Positions 37,086 through 46,089 of a DNA stretch of 64,000 nt are shown here, piece by piece. The stretch comes from Thermaurantimonas aggregans (GTDB lineage Bacteria; Bacteroidota; Bacteroidia; Flavobacteriales; Schleiferiaceae), in assembly GCF_003851885.1 (NCBI RefSeq), contig NZ_BHZE01000006.1:1-64000 (forward strand), in the 5' to 3' direction. Under the pieces are notes generated by a model. It was not told the DNA's origin. It saw nothing but the letters and a program-made list of their open reading frames with translations, and made no database searches. How positions within the stretch are numbered: the first letter of the stretch is position 1; each line of letters starts with the position of its first letter. The position numbers were made by a program, and so were the translations under genes.

Positions 37086-38072
37086 TTACTTCTTTATCGT
37101 ATTTTTTATACTAGAAAAAGATGGAAGAAATGGAAAGAAAACTTGCTTCGTCTTTGAAGCCAATACAATTAAATAAGTAGATAATATGCGTTTTTGATTG
37201 GTTTGCCCAGTCAAATTGTTTTGCAGTGCTTTTTTAAGAAAGGATATAGATTTTATTATACTTCCTGCTTTTACTAATTCTATGGCATATTTATGATAAG
37301 CAGCCTTGAGTTTGGCATCAATGACTTGCCTAATTTCAGACGTGTCAAAAAGTTGGTATAGATAAGTGTAAAATTTAATATCCTGCTCAGTAGTGTATAG
37401 CCTCGTTTTGGATGACCATACTCCTCCCTCATGAATTCTATATAAAGACATTGGCTCAGGGAAATATTTGAATTTGCCATACCGAGCCAATAGCACTACC
37501 AAAAGATAATCTCCTTGTGAAATTTGATCGGCATTTTGAGGCCAGAAATCTTTTGAGAAACAATTTTTAAATAATAATGATGCAGTAGGAGAATTTTTTT
37601 GTCTGATTATAGAAGCCATATCCGCTTCCTCATCTATGTGCGTAAGACCGATGCGCAGACGCTGGCTTCCATCTGCCTGATTGAGAATAATACAATCATG
37701 GAATGCACCAACGAAATCGGGATGAGCTTCGAGGAAATCCACCTGCTTTTGCAGTTTGAGGGGGTCAGTCCAGTAGTCGTCGCCTTCGCAGAGGGCGATG
37801 TATTTGCCTTGGCAGGCTTCGAGGGTTTGCAAAAAATTGGGCATCATCCCGATGTTCTTTTCACGCAGCAGTAGCCGAATCACATCTGGATTTTTGCGCT
37901 GATACTCCAGGCAAATTTCGCGCGTGCGGTCGGTGGAGCAATCTTCGCCGATTATAAGCTCGAAATCAAAATTGGTTATCTGTTTTAAAACCCCCTCAAT
38001 TGCTTCACGTATGTAAGGTTCATGGTTGTATGTAATCATACAGATTGATACTAGGGGCTTATCGTATTCCAT
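37086..38072 (-). CDS. Glycosyltransferase family 2
   Basis: GT-A glycosyltransferase of 328 residues. SICMITYNHEPYIREAIEGV, GEDCSTDRTRE (about 41) and the metal site LCEGDDYWTDP (about 93) are characteristic of a common Bacteroidota GT2 group. The C-terminal 90 residues are helical and without recognisable domain. The segment around the DxD site (37670-37970) is visibly less AT-rich than the rest. Confidence 0.9.
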   Translation of the reverse strand: MEYDKPLVSICMITYNHEPYIREAIEGVLKQITNFDFELIIGEDCSTDRTREICLEYQRKNPDVIRLLLREKNIGMMPNFLQTLEACQGKYIALCEGDDYWTDPLKLQKQVDFLEAHPDFVGAFHDCIILNQADGSQRLRIGLTHIDEEADMASIIRQKNSPTASLLFKNCFSKDFWPQNADQISQGDYLLVVLLARYGKFKYFPEPMSLYRIHEGGVWSSKTRLYTTEQDIKFYTYLYQLFDTSEIRQVIDAKLKAAYHKYAIELVKAGSIIKSISFLKKALQNNLTGQTNQKRILSTYLIVLASKTKQVFFPFLPSFSSIKNTIKK

Positions 38073-38083
38073 TTATTAAGAAT

Positions 38084-38806
38084 TTAGATAGTCCCGTTGT
38101 CTACAAAAATATTTTGTCCGGTGATCGATTTTGCTTCCTCTGAAAGTAAAAAAGCTATCGTTGATGCCACACTTCTGACGTCCGTTGCTTCTCTCAATGA
38201 GGTCCTTTTATAAATTCTTTCTTTTTGTTCTTCACTGAGCGTACTGCTCATATCTGTATCCATAAACCCAGCTACCAAAGCGTTTGATCTGATACCTCTC
38301 TCACCCCATTCCCTTGCCGTTGTTTTTGAAAATGCTTCTAAGGCTGCCTTGGTCGAAGCATACATCGCTAAACCTTTGTAACCTGTGTGTGCACTTATCG
38401 AAGAAATATGCACAATACTTCCTTTTACATTGTGTAATAACATTTGTCTAATAACATATTTAGTAATTAACATCGGCGTGAATACATTTACATGAAACAT
38501 CTTCTCAAGATGATCTAAATCTAAATTTGTAATTAAATCATCATAAGCTGTAGCTGCATTATTCACAAAACCATGTATAGGATTTTTAAATGTAATGAAA
38601 TGCTTAAATATTTTTTCCCTTACATCTTTACTATTTTCTAAATCGTATTGCATCCATAGAAATGTTTCTGAATATTTTCTTTTAAGCTCATCAATTTGTT
38701 CTGTCTTTGATCTACTTATGCCATAGACTCTCCATCCTTTTTCTAAAATAATCTTAGCAATTTCTAAGCCTAATCCTCTCGAAACTCCAGTCAATAATAT
38801 GTTCAT
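38084..38806 (-). CDS. Short-chain dehydrogenase, FabG-like 3-oxoacyl reductase
   Basis: Classical SDR of 240 residues. GVSRGLGLEIAK (about 6-17) binds NAD(P)H, NNAAT (about 86) is conserved, and the catalytic Ser (HISSISAHTG), Tyr and Lys (MYASTKAALE) are present; the C-terminus GQNIFVDNGTI is typical of FabG-like enzymes. Its position next to an acyl-AMP ligase and an acyl carrier protein suggests it reduces a 3-oxoacyl thioester to a 3-hydroxyacyl group destined for a sugar. A sugar reductase role is the alternative. Confidence 0.85.
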   Translation of the reverse strand: MNILLTGVSRGLGLEIAKIILEKGWRVYGISRSKTEQIDELKRKYSETFLWMQYDLENSKDVREKIFKHFITFKNPIHGFVNNAATAYDDLITNLDLDHLEKMFHVNVFTPMLITKYVIRQMLLHNVKGSIVHISSISAHTGYKGLAMYASTKAALEAFSKTTAREWGERGIRSNALVAGFMDTDMSSTLSEEQKERIYKRTSLREATDVRSVASTIAFLLSEEAKSITGQNIFVDNGTI

Positions 38807-38809
38807 CTT

Positions 38810-40060
38810 TTATGTTTTAGTCCTGTTGATTTTTATTGTTCTTGTCAAATCTGTCTTGTCAACTCTGTCAATTATTTTAATAATTCTAGGAATTTTATAT
38901 TCTTGAAAAAATTTTGACAATTGCCTTCTAATCTCAGCTTCATTCTCTTGCTTTCCTTTGAAGTTAATATCACAACAAAGTATGTTTCCTATCACGGAAT
39001 TTTGCTTGGCATATACTTTTACAAAATTTACATCAAATACTTCCCGAATTTTTTCTTCTATTTCTGTGACGTTTACCTTCATACCACCAACATTTACGAT
39101 CTCACTCCTTCTTCCAATAATTTTAACAGTTAACGGCTCTTCTTTTATGGTTTCTACAAAATCTCCAGTTTTATACCAATCTCCGTCTAGTTGATGAGTC
39201 TCAAATTCCCCTAGTAAACTTCTATGTACCAACAATTCGCCATCTTTAATTTTTACTAACTCTCTCTTTTCACTTTTTATTTCAAAACCATCTGAACTGG
39301 ATTTAAATAAAGTTCCAAACTCTGTTGTTGCATAGATGTTTCGAAATTTTGCATGCGGAAATTTTTTCGTCAATCGCTCTATCAACATTTCATCCATTTT
39401 TTCACCTCCGGATGTAATACGTCTTACCATTGTTATCTGTTTACCGGTGCTTAGAAATAGTCTCAAAAATGTTGGCGTTGCTGAAATGTTTGTTACCTCA
39501 TACTTTGTTACAGCCTCTTCTATTTCCGAAGAACTCAATCCAAATAATCGAACTATTGTGTTCCCATTATAAATAGCTTGTAGTAACACCTGTATACCCG
39601 CTATATGTGTTGGATGATATGCAAAACCCCATACATCACCTTGCATCTCTTCTTTAATAACCACTCCTCTACTGAGATTCGCTATGCTGTGTTTAACTGG
39701 TTTAGGCTTCCCAGTGGTCCCAGATGTAAATAAAACTATACTTCCACTTTTTGATTTTTTTATCTTTTCAATCAAATCTTTTTTATCTTTAATATCACTA
39801 TATTTTCTTTTTTCTATTTGACTTATCTGTTCTAATGCCTCTTCGCCAATTAAAGTCTTAACTTCTGGAATAGTCAATTCTCCATCAATCAAAGTCAGTT
39901 CACTTTCGTTAAGAATTGACGCTATAATAATCTTAAAAATTTCATAAAAATCTCTCTGATAACAATACCTTTCTACCTCTTGTTTTTCGTTTAAATCATA
40001 TATCAATTCTTCCCATGTTTTATGAATTTCTCCGGAAAAATCAATATAAAAGTACTTCAT
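38810..40060 (-). CDS. Acyl-activating enzyme (AMP-binding, ANL superfamily)
   Basis: Adenylate-forming ligase of 416 residues, shorter than typical acyl-CoA synthetases. Core motifs are VLFTSGTTGKPKPVKHS (A3, about 140), YATTEFGTLF (A5), DGDWYKTGDFVE (A7) and GRRSEIVNVGGMKVNVTEIE (A8, about 340). The usual A10 'GK' near the end is replaced by a divergent LTRTIKINR. It overlaps the acyl carrier protein gene by 4 bases, so the likely reaction is activation of a carboxylic acid and loading onto that carrier. Confidence 0.87.
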   Translation of the reverse strand: MKYFYIDFSGEIHKTWEELIYDLNEKQEVERYCYQRDFYEIFKIIIASILNESELTLIDGELTIPEVKTLIGEEALEQISQIEKRKYSDIKDKKDLIEKIKKSKSGSIVLFTSGTTGKPKPVKHSIANLSRGVVIKEEMQGDVWGFAYHPTHIAGIQVLLQAIYNGNTIVRLFGLSSSEIEEAVTKYEVTNISATPTFLRLFLSTGKQITMVRRITSGGEKMDEMLIERLTKKFPHAKFRNIYATTEFGTLFKSSSDGFEIKSEKRELVKIKDGELLVHRSLLGEFETHQLDGDWYKTGDFVETIKEEPLTVKIIGRRSEIVNVGGMKVNVTEIEEKIREVFDVNFVKVYAKQNSVIGNILCCDINFKGKQENEAEIRRQLSKFFQEYKIPRIIKIIDRVDKTDLTRTIKINRTKT

Positions 40061-40278
40061 GATAGTTTCTTTTCTATCTCTCCTACGGTAGATACTATTC
40101 CATCAGCAAAAACATCCACATCATATTCAGCTTCTATTCGCACTGTCAATTCTGCTAAATCTAATGAATCCATCCCTAAATCATCCCGTAAATGACTCTC
40201 CGAATGAATTGGTATGTCTGACCTCTTTCCTCGGTTTTCTAGGACGATTCTTATTAATTCTTCAACTTTCTTATTCAT
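40057..40278 (-). CDS. Acyl carrier protein
   Basis: A 73-residue acidic four-helix carrier protein. The phosphopantetheine attachment serine is in GMDSLDLAEL (Ser38). It overlaps the ligase gene by 4 bases and the acyltransferase gene by 8 bases, so it is a dedicated carrier in a four-gene acyl module rather than the housekeeping ACP, which is normally beside fabF. Confidence 0.9.
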   Translation of the reverse strand: MNKKVEELIRIVLENRGKRSDIPIHSESHLRDDLGMDSLDLAELTVRIEAEYDVDVFADGIVSTVGEIEKKLS

Positions 40279-40852
40279 TTGAATTCATATTTTTTTTTAA
40301 AAATTCGCTTTCTAAATTTATAAAATTTCTACTTCTTTTAAGAAATTTAGTTGCGGGGTTACCTTTATAAATATAAAAATCTTCACAATCTGAATTTACT
40401 ACACTGAGAGCTCCAACCGCAGCTCCCAATTTAATTCTTACACCCGGCAAAATAATACTCCCACTACCAATAATAACGTGTTTCTCAATAATCACATCTT
40501 TAGATACTACACCTCTAAATTCTTTCGGTACAGTAGGATTGGTTAGAAAAAAACCTAAATAATCATCATTAGATGAATAAATAGATACTCTACTAGATAT
40601 CCCAGAAAAATCTTGTATGGTTACTTTTCCATCACCTTGAATTGATGAAAAAATTCCAATATGAACATAATTTCCTATTTCGATTCCTCCAATACCAGCA
40701 GAAAGTATACAAAAATCATCTATTCTTACATTATTTCCAATTTTAATATTTGATGGATTATAAAATCTAGCGTACTTGCTTATGTAGACATCTCTACCGA
40801 TACTATTAAAACCGATTTTTTCTAGTTCGTGTCTAGTCAAAAATGATGACAT
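40271..40852 (-). CDS. Left-handed beta-helix acyltransferase
   Basis: Hexapeptide-repeat acyltransferase of 193 residues. Coils run through NIKIGNNVRIDDFCILSAG, GIEIGNYVHIGIFSSIQG and HVIIGSGSIILPGVRIKLGA, ending with YKGNPATKFLKR. Family members transfer acyl groups to hydroxyl or amino groups of (nucleotide) sugars. Because it shares 8 bases with the carrier protein gene, the acyl donor here may be acyl-ACP rather than acetyl-CoA; that is inference. Confidence 0.85.
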   Translation of the reverse strand: MSSFLTRHELEKIGFNSIGRDVYISKYARFYNPSNIKIGNNVRIDDFCILSAGIGGIEIGNYVHIGIFSSIQGDGKVTIQDFSGISSRVSIYSSNDDYLGFFLTNPTVPKEFRGVVSKDVIIEKHVIIGSGSIILPGVRIKLGAAVGALSVVNSDCEDFYIYKGNPATKFLKRSRNFINLESEFLKKNMNSNE

Positions 40853-40855
40853 TTT

Positions 40856-41935
40856 TTAATTATTTAAAACTCTTAAAATAATTCTACAAACAAAATCTAC
40901 CTCCTCAAATTTTAGTTGAGTATATAATGGAAGACATAATATTCTTTTACTTACATCATCACTGACTTTACATTCACTACCATTAAAGATGCTAAAAGAA
41001 CTAAGTGATGGATAAAAATACCTTCTTGTATAAACCCAGTTAAGCTCTAAGGCTTTAATGACTTTCAAAAGAGTATTCTCGTCTTTAAATATAATTGGAA
41101 AATACGCATAATTTGGTGATGAAAATTTATTAAATTGAGGAGTCTGCAAATCATTCTTTGAAAGCCATTTGAAGTATCTCTCTGTCAGGGCTTTTCGCTT
41201 TGCAAATATTTTCTCAATGTAATTCAAATTTATTAGCCCCATTGCTGCATGAAACTCGCTGTTTTTGCCATTGATGCCAATTTCAGCGAAATCATCCGGT
41301 CCATTGTGCCCAAAATTCCGCATAAATGCCATTTTTTTCAGCAGCTCCGGATCTTGTGTAAATACAGCTCCGCCTTCCACAGTATGAAACAGCTTAGTGG
41401 CATGAAAACTCGTGGTAGTTACATCGCCATAATTAAATACAGATTTTCCCTTATACTTAGTACCAAAACAATGAGCTGCATCGTAAATTACCTTTAGGTT
41501 GTGCTTTTTTGCAATGGTATCAATGGCATCAATATCACAAGGGTTACCATAAACGTGGGTAGCCAAAATACCGGTTGTTCGCTCAGTAATAGCCCCCTCG
41601 ATTTTGGTAGGATCAATATTTAAAGTATCAGGATCAATATCAACAAACACCGGTGTACAACCTTCCCAAATTAGGCTACTCACAGTTGCTACATAAGTAA
41701 AAGGTGTCGTAATAACTTCTCCTTTTAATCCCAGTGCTTTGATGGCAATTTGCAGGGCAATTGTACCATTAGTGAGATACAAAATATGTGGAACCCCGAG
41801 GTATTCTTTAAGCTTTAGCTCAAGTTCATTCACCAGCGGGCCATTATTGGTAAGCCAATTTCGCTCCCATACGCCTTCGAGGTATTTAAAATATTCCTCT
41901 TTAGGAGGTAAGAAAGGTTTAGTTACTGGGATCAT
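40856..41935 (-). CDS. DegT/DnrJ/EryC1/StrS-family sugar aminotransferase (VioA/FdtB-like)
   Basis: PLP-dependent aminotransferase of 359 residues. The cofactor lysine is in TTSFHATKLFHTVEGGA (about residue 180), with YDAAHCFGT upstream. The N-terminus IPVTKPFLPPKEEYFKYLEG resembles enzymes that aminate 4-keto-6-deoxy hexoses. Together with the acyltransferase, ACP, ligase and reductase downstream it could make an N-acylated amino sugar. No RmlA/RmlB-type genes for a dTDP-4-keto precursor are in the window. It overlaps wzt by 17 bases. Confidence 0.88.
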   Translation of the reverse strand: MIPVTKPFLPPKEEYFKYLEGVWERNWLTNNGPLVNELELKLKEYLGVPHILYLTNGTIALQIAIKALGLKGEVITTPFTYVATVSSLIWEGCTPVFVDIDPDTLNIDPTKIEGAITERTTGILATHVYGNPCDIDAIDTIAKKHNLKVIYDAAHCFGTKYKGKSVFNYGDVTTTSFHATKLFHTVEGGAVFTQDPELLKKMAFMRNFGHNGPDDFAEIGINGKNSEFHAAMGLINLNYIEKIFAKRKALTERYFKWLSKNDLQTPQFNKFSSPNYAYFPIIFKDENTLLKVIKALELNWVYTRRYFYPSLSSFSIFNGSECKVSDDVSKRILCLPLYTQLKFEEVDFVCRIILRVLNN

Positions 41936-43202
41936 AGTGCAATTTCCAATTAAGTTTTGGTTTGACGATGCCTTCTTTTTTGCCCATCCAGCCCCATGCT
42001 TCTTGGTTAGAGGGTACTAATTCAAAAGAAATCGGGTTATTGACGCCAAAAACGATTGTTCCACGATTACGTACCAGCAGCAGCTTGCTAATAGTAAAAG
42101 TACCATGGTGCATTAGAAATGGTGGAATATCACATACTGCTTTAATAATGCCGGCATTAAAGTATTGGGGCTCTATTTCCCTGCCAGTACTGCCTACAAA
42201 GACTAGGTTTCCATATTCATCCATCAAATGAAAGGTGATATCGAGATTAGAATCGTCATCGCCGGTGTAGAGAAATTCAAATTCCAACCGTAATCCATGA
42301 CCTTCTTCCAATGGCCACTTATTACCAGGTAGCGGCATTACTTCGGCTCTTAAAAACCGTGCTTCGTTGTTACCAGGGGCTTCTTGTATATCGTAGCGTA
42401 AGCATTTCTGTACATCAGAGTATTCTTTCAAATAAAAGTCAATAGCTTCATCTACCGAACCATAAAAGCTAAGTATCCCATGCTTCAAAACTAATCCACT
42501 CTGGCAGAGATTGCGCACCGCCATCATATTATGGCTCACAAACAATACCGTTCTACCCTGCGTCGCCACATCCTCCATCTTTCCCAAACACTTCTTCTGA
42601 AACTCTGCATCGCCTACTGCCAGAACTTCGTCGATCACCAAAATTTCAGGTTCTAAATGTGCAGCCACTGCAAAGCCCAGACGCACTTTCATCCCGGAGG
42701 AATAAAATTTTACAGGAGTGTCGATGAACTTTTCAATGCCTGCAAAGTCTATGATTTCATCAAGTTTTCGGTCTATTTCTTTTCTGGTCATACCCAGAAT
42801 GGTACCGTTCATGTAAATGTTCTCACGTCCGGTAAGCTCGGGGTGAAACCCTGTTCCTACTTCAAGCAAGGCGCCGATGCGGCCGCGAATGCGGATGTGA
42901 CCTGAGGTAGGCTCAGTGACGCGGGACAAAATTTTCAGCAATGTACTCTTTCCAGCGCCGTTGTGGCCAATAATGCCAAGTACCTCGCCTTCGTTTACGG
43001 TAAAATTGATGTCTCTCAACGCCCAATGTACAGTTGGGTCGTCTTGATCATTAAACTTCGTAAGTGACCTTAAATTTTTTAAATTCCGTACAGGTGCTGA
43101 AAGGATATCAGCAAGTTGTCCAAACAAGGTATCGTGTGATTGTTCCCTCTGCCCTACTCTGTAGGCTTTGGAGAGGTTTTCTACCCGGATAATTTCTTTC
43201 AT
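41919..43202 (-). CDS. wzt: ABC transporter ATPase for polysaccharide export, Wzt with C-terminal carbohydrate-binding domain
   Basis: Nucleotide-binding subunit of an ABC-2 polysaccharide exporter, 427 residues. Walker A GHNGAGKSTLL (about 79), the signature region YSSGMKVRLGFA (about 168) and Walker B EILVIDEVLAVGD (about 190-202) are present. From about residue 270 a separate beta-rich domain follows (FEFLYTGDDDSNLDITFHL, VCDIPPFLMHHGTFTISKL), which corresponds to the Wzt C-terminal module that recognises the capped non-reducing end of O-polysaccharides. It overlaps wzm by one base. Confidence 0.93.
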   Translation of the reverse strand: MKEIIRVENLSKAYRVGQREQSHDTLFGQLADILSAPVRNLKNLRSLTKFNDQDDPTVHWALRDINFTVNEGEVLGIIGHNGAGKSTLLKILSRVTEPTSGHIRIRGRIGALLEVGTGFHPELTGRENIYMNGTILGMTRKEIDRKLDEIIDFAGIEKFIDTPVKFYSSGMKVRLGFAVAAHLEPEILVIDEVLAVGDAEFQKKCLGKMEDVATQGRTVLFVSHNMMAVRNLCQSGLVLKHGILSFYGSVDEAIDFYLKEYSDVQKCLRYDIQEAPGNNEARFLRAEVMPLPGNKWPLEEGHGLRLEFEFLYTGDDDSNLDITFHLMDEYGNLVFVGSTGREIEPQYFNAGIIKAVCDIPPFLMHHGTFTISKLLLVRNRGTIVFGVNNPISFELVPSNQEAWGWMGKKEGIVKPKLNWKLHYDPSN

Positions 43203-44029
43203 CAGGCTACGTCGGCAAATTTGCGTTCAAACTTGTTGAAATAGGCAGTGCCTCCTACGAATACAGCCATTGATACCAAGGCACCTATGCCAAACTGCAT
43301 GTACGGAAAAGCTAACGTAGGGATAAAAGCTGCTCTAAATCCCTCAATAACCCCTACCATCGGATTGAGCGCGTAAAGCAACTGATACTGTTCGGGTATT
43401 ACCGATGATGGATACACAACCGGACAAGCATACATTAGTATCTGTACCACAAATGAAAGTGCGTGTTTTACGTCCCGGTATTGTACCGCGAGAGCAGATA
43501 AAAACGATCCGATGCCTAAGGAAAAGAGCAGCATAACCAGAACAACCACTGGTAGCCAGAGCACGTTAAGAGATGGAACTACCTGAAAATATAAGAGAAA
43601 TCCAATTAATACGGCTAGCCCTATGACAAAGTCAAGCAGTTTAGAAAAGGCAGCAGAAAGTGGAAGTATGATTCTGGGGAAGTACACCTTGGTAATCATG
43701 GAGGCGTTCTGAACCACACTATTACTGGCTTCAGTAAGGGTGTTTGAGAAATAATTCCAGATGACCATACCGGAGAAACTAAACAATATATAGGGCATGC
43801 CATCTGAGCTCACTTTTACAAGGTTCCCAAAAATGATGGTAAATACGACTGTAGTAAACAGAGGCTGAATGATGGCCCAGCTGACGCCCAGAACCGACTG
43901 TGCATACTTTGCTTTTATTCCTCTGATGACCATAAAGTAGAGCAGGTCTTTATAGCGTATTAATTCCCGAACTGATTCAGCAAACCAGTTTTTGCCGGGC
44001 TCGATGACGATTTCTTCTTTAAAATTCAT
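43202..44029 (-). CDS. wzm: ABC-2 type polysaccharide export permease, Wzm
   Basis: Integral membrane subunit of the exporter, 275 residues with six predicted helices. LGVSWAIIQPLFTTVVFTII (about 47-66) and PIVYP/CPVVYPSSVIPEQ (about 205) are typical of Wzm/KpsM/TagG-type permeases. It pairs with the adjoining Wzt to export completed polymer across the inner membrane. It overlaps the epimerase gene by 4 bases. Confidence 0.93.
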   Translation of the reverse strand: MNFKEEIVIEPGKNWFAESVRELIRYKDLLYFMVIRGIKAKYAQSVLGVSWAIIQPLFTTVVFTIIFGNLVKVSSDGMPYILFSFSGMVIWNYFSNTLTEASNSVVQNASMITKVYFPRIILPLSAAFSKLLDFVIGLAVLIGFLLYFQVVPSLNVLWLPVVVLVMLLFSLGIGSFLSALAVQYRDVKHALSFVVQILMYACPVVYPSSVIPEQYQLLYALNPMVGVIEGFRAAFIPTLAFPYMQFGIGALVSMAVFVGGTAYFNKFERKFADVA

Positions 44030-45063
44030 GCAGTTACTTTATAAAATTCCACATACCACTCCACAAAATTCTTCAATCCCTGTTCGATAGAAGTGTTAGG
44101 GCGAAAGTCCACATATTCTGCCAAATCGTCTACATCAGCATAGGTGGTAAGGACGTCGCCGGGCTGAAGGGGCATAAGTTCAATCTGTGCTTTTTTACCA
44201 ATGACTTTTTCAAGTGTGTGTACGAAATCCAGCAAATTGACTGGAGAATGATTGCCGATGTTAAAGACCCGATAAGGAGCTTTTGATACTGCCGGACTTA
44301 TAGGTCGGGATTCATCGCGATAGAAAGGCTTTGTAGCAAGTCGAGCAATGGATTCAACAATATCATCTATATATGTAAAATCCCGCTGCATCTTGCCAAA
44401 ATTATATACTGATATTGGCTTGCCTTCTAGAATGGCTTTTGTGAATTTAAATGTCGCCATATCAGGTCGTCCCCATGGTCCGTAAACAGTGAAAAAGCGC
44501 AAACCTGTAGTTGGAAGATCGTACAAATGGCTGTATGTATGAGCTATCAGTTCGTTTGACTTTTTCGTAGCTGCATATAGTGAAATAGGATGATCAACAT
44601 TGTCGGAGGTAGAATATGGAACTTTTTCATTAAGCCCATATACGCTGCTGCTTGAAGCATAGATGAAGTGCGAAACCTTCTGCTGTTTTGCTTTTTCGAT
44701 TATGTTGTAAAATCCAACGATATTTGATTGAATGTATGCTTCAGGGTTTTCAAGGGAATATCGAACACCTACCTGAGCTGCTAGATGAATTACGAGATCG
44801 AAAGTGTAAGAGGAAAAAACAGATTCTAATTCCTTTGAATTTGAGATATCACCTACAACGAAATCAAAATTAGAAGTCTTGTAGAATTTGGTATTGTTGT
44901 CAAACTGAATTCCTAATTCCCTTAATCGAAACTTTTTGAGGGTCGGATCGTAATACGTGTTTAAATTATCAATTCCAACAATTTTGTATGCGTTTTTGAT
45001 CAGCTTTTTAATTAAGTGAAAGCCAATAAAACCTGCAGCTCCAGTTACCAGGACAGTTTTCAA
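44026..45063 (-). CDS. UDP-glucuronate 4-epimerase-like SDR
   Basis: Extended SDR of 345 residues. TGAAGFIGFHLIKKL (residues 7-21) binds NAD; the insert NLNTYYDPTLKKFRLREL is characteristic of the UDP-glucuronate epimerase (Gae/Cap1J) family. SSSSVYG and YAATKKSNE supply Ser, Tyr and Lys; TVYGPWGRPDMA is also typical. The start is TTG at 45063. The best-supported reaction is UDP-GlcA to UDP-GalA, though a UDP-hexosamine uronate is possible in this context. Confidence 0.87.
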   Translation of the reverse strand: MKTVLVTGAAGFIGFHLIKKLIKNAYKIVGIDNLNTYYDPTLKKFRLRELGIQFDNNTKFYKTSNFDFVVGDISNSKELESVFSSYTFDLVIHLAAQVGVRYSLENPEAYIQSNIVGFYNIIEKAKQQKVSHFIYASSSSVYGLNEKVPYSTSDNVDHPISLYAATKKSNELIAHTYSHLYDLPTTGLRFFTVYGPWGRPDMATFKFTKAILEGKPISVYNFGKMQRDFTYIDDIVESIARLATKPFYRDESRPISPAVSKAPYRVFNIGNHSPVNLLDFVHTLEKVIGKKAQIELMPLQPGDVLTTYADVDDLAEYVDFRPNTSIEQGLKNFVEWYVEFYKVTA

Positions 45064-46031
45064 TTATTTATTTGTTGGATTATTGATAAATTTGAATAAA
45101 AAACAACTGTATTTCTCAACCCCATCATCAAATCGTCATCCGGTTCGTACGACCCTTCTTTCTTTGCTCGTGAAATATCGGCCAAGGAAAACAGAATGTC
45201 CCCCTTCCGCATGGGACCGTGGATGGCATCTGCCTTAGTACCGGTGATTTCTTTGATCATTTTCCAAAGGGTGTTTAGGTCGGTAGTCTTGCCGCAAGCG
45301 ACATTCCACACGTAGTGACGGCCTATTTCAAGTTTTCCCAAAAGTGCATTTGTATTGATCTGTACAACGTTGCTGACGGGTGTAAAATCTCTTGTGATGG
45401 TTCCGTCGCCATTGATGATAGGGGGAGTATTGGTCAAAGCAGCTTTAATAAAAAGAGGAATTACGGCAGCATACGGGCCATTGGGATCTTGTTTCGGACC
45501 AAAGACGTTAAAATAGCGCAACCCTATGAAGGTCATGTCGTAATTTCGAGCATAGGCTTCTGCATAGAGTTCATTGGTCATTTTTGTGGCAGCGTAGGGA
45601 GAAAGTACCCGGCCAACGCGCTCTTCTACTTTAGGAGATTCTTCCAGATCGCCATATACAGACGAGGAGGAAGCATACACCACGCGTTTAATGCCATGCC
45701 TGCGCGCTGCTTCAATGATGTTGATAAACCCATTGACGTTTACGTCGTGGGAAGTTACCGGATCTTCAATACTGCGGGGGACGCTGCCCAGCGCTGCTTG
45801 ATGGCAAATGGCATCAACACCTTCTGCGGCCTTGATACAAATTTCCGGATCGCGTATATCGCCTTCAATGAACCGAAATTTGGGATTGGATAAAAATTCT
45901 TCAATATTCCTCAAATGCCCTGTTGACAGATTGTCTAGTCCTACTATTCTTTCAACCTTAGGATGATTGATCCAGGATTCGAGGATATTCGAACCGATAA
46001 AGCCTGCAACGCCCGTTAGTAAGATCTTCAA
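45060..46031 (-). CDS. UDP-N-acetylhexosamine (uronate) 4-epimerase, WbpP/TviC-like
   Basis: Extended SDR of 323 residues. TGVAGFIGSNILESW at the start, ASSSSVYGD and YAATKMTNE in the middle, FGPKQDPNGPYAAVIPLF and GDGTITRDFTPVSNV as in WbpP/TviC-type enzymes that act on UDP-GlcNAc or its uronate. The neighbour upstream is a TviB/WbpO-type dehydrogenase, the same pairing that makes UDP-GalNAc uronic acid in Vi antigen synthesis. The start is TTG at 46031. It overlaps the downstream epimerase gene by 4 bases. Confidence 0.88.
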   Translation of the reverse strand: MKILLTGVAGFIGSNILESWINHPKVERIVGLDNLSTGHLRNIEEFLSNPKFRFIEGDIRDPEICIKAAEGVDAICHQAALGSVPRSIEDPVTSHDVNVNGFINIIEAARRHGIKRVVYASSSSVYGDLEESPKVEERVGRVLSPYAATKMTNELYAEAYARNYDMTFIGLRYFNVFGPKQDPNGPYAAVIPLFIKAALTNTPPIINGDGTITRDFTPVSNVVQINTNALLGKLEIGRHYVWNVACGKTTDLNTLWKMIKEITGTKADAIHGPMRKGDILFSLADISRAKKEGSYEPDDDLMMGLRNTVVFYSNLSIIQQINN

Positions 46032-46089
46032 GCAAAAACTGTTTTTTGAATATAATTACTATAAAATAAAGATATTTGAATTGCGCTGA

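Noticed and set aside
45315-45893. 192-codon plus-strand frame
   Set aside because: Antisense to the WbpP-like epimerase in a less AT-rich region where long shadow frames are expected.
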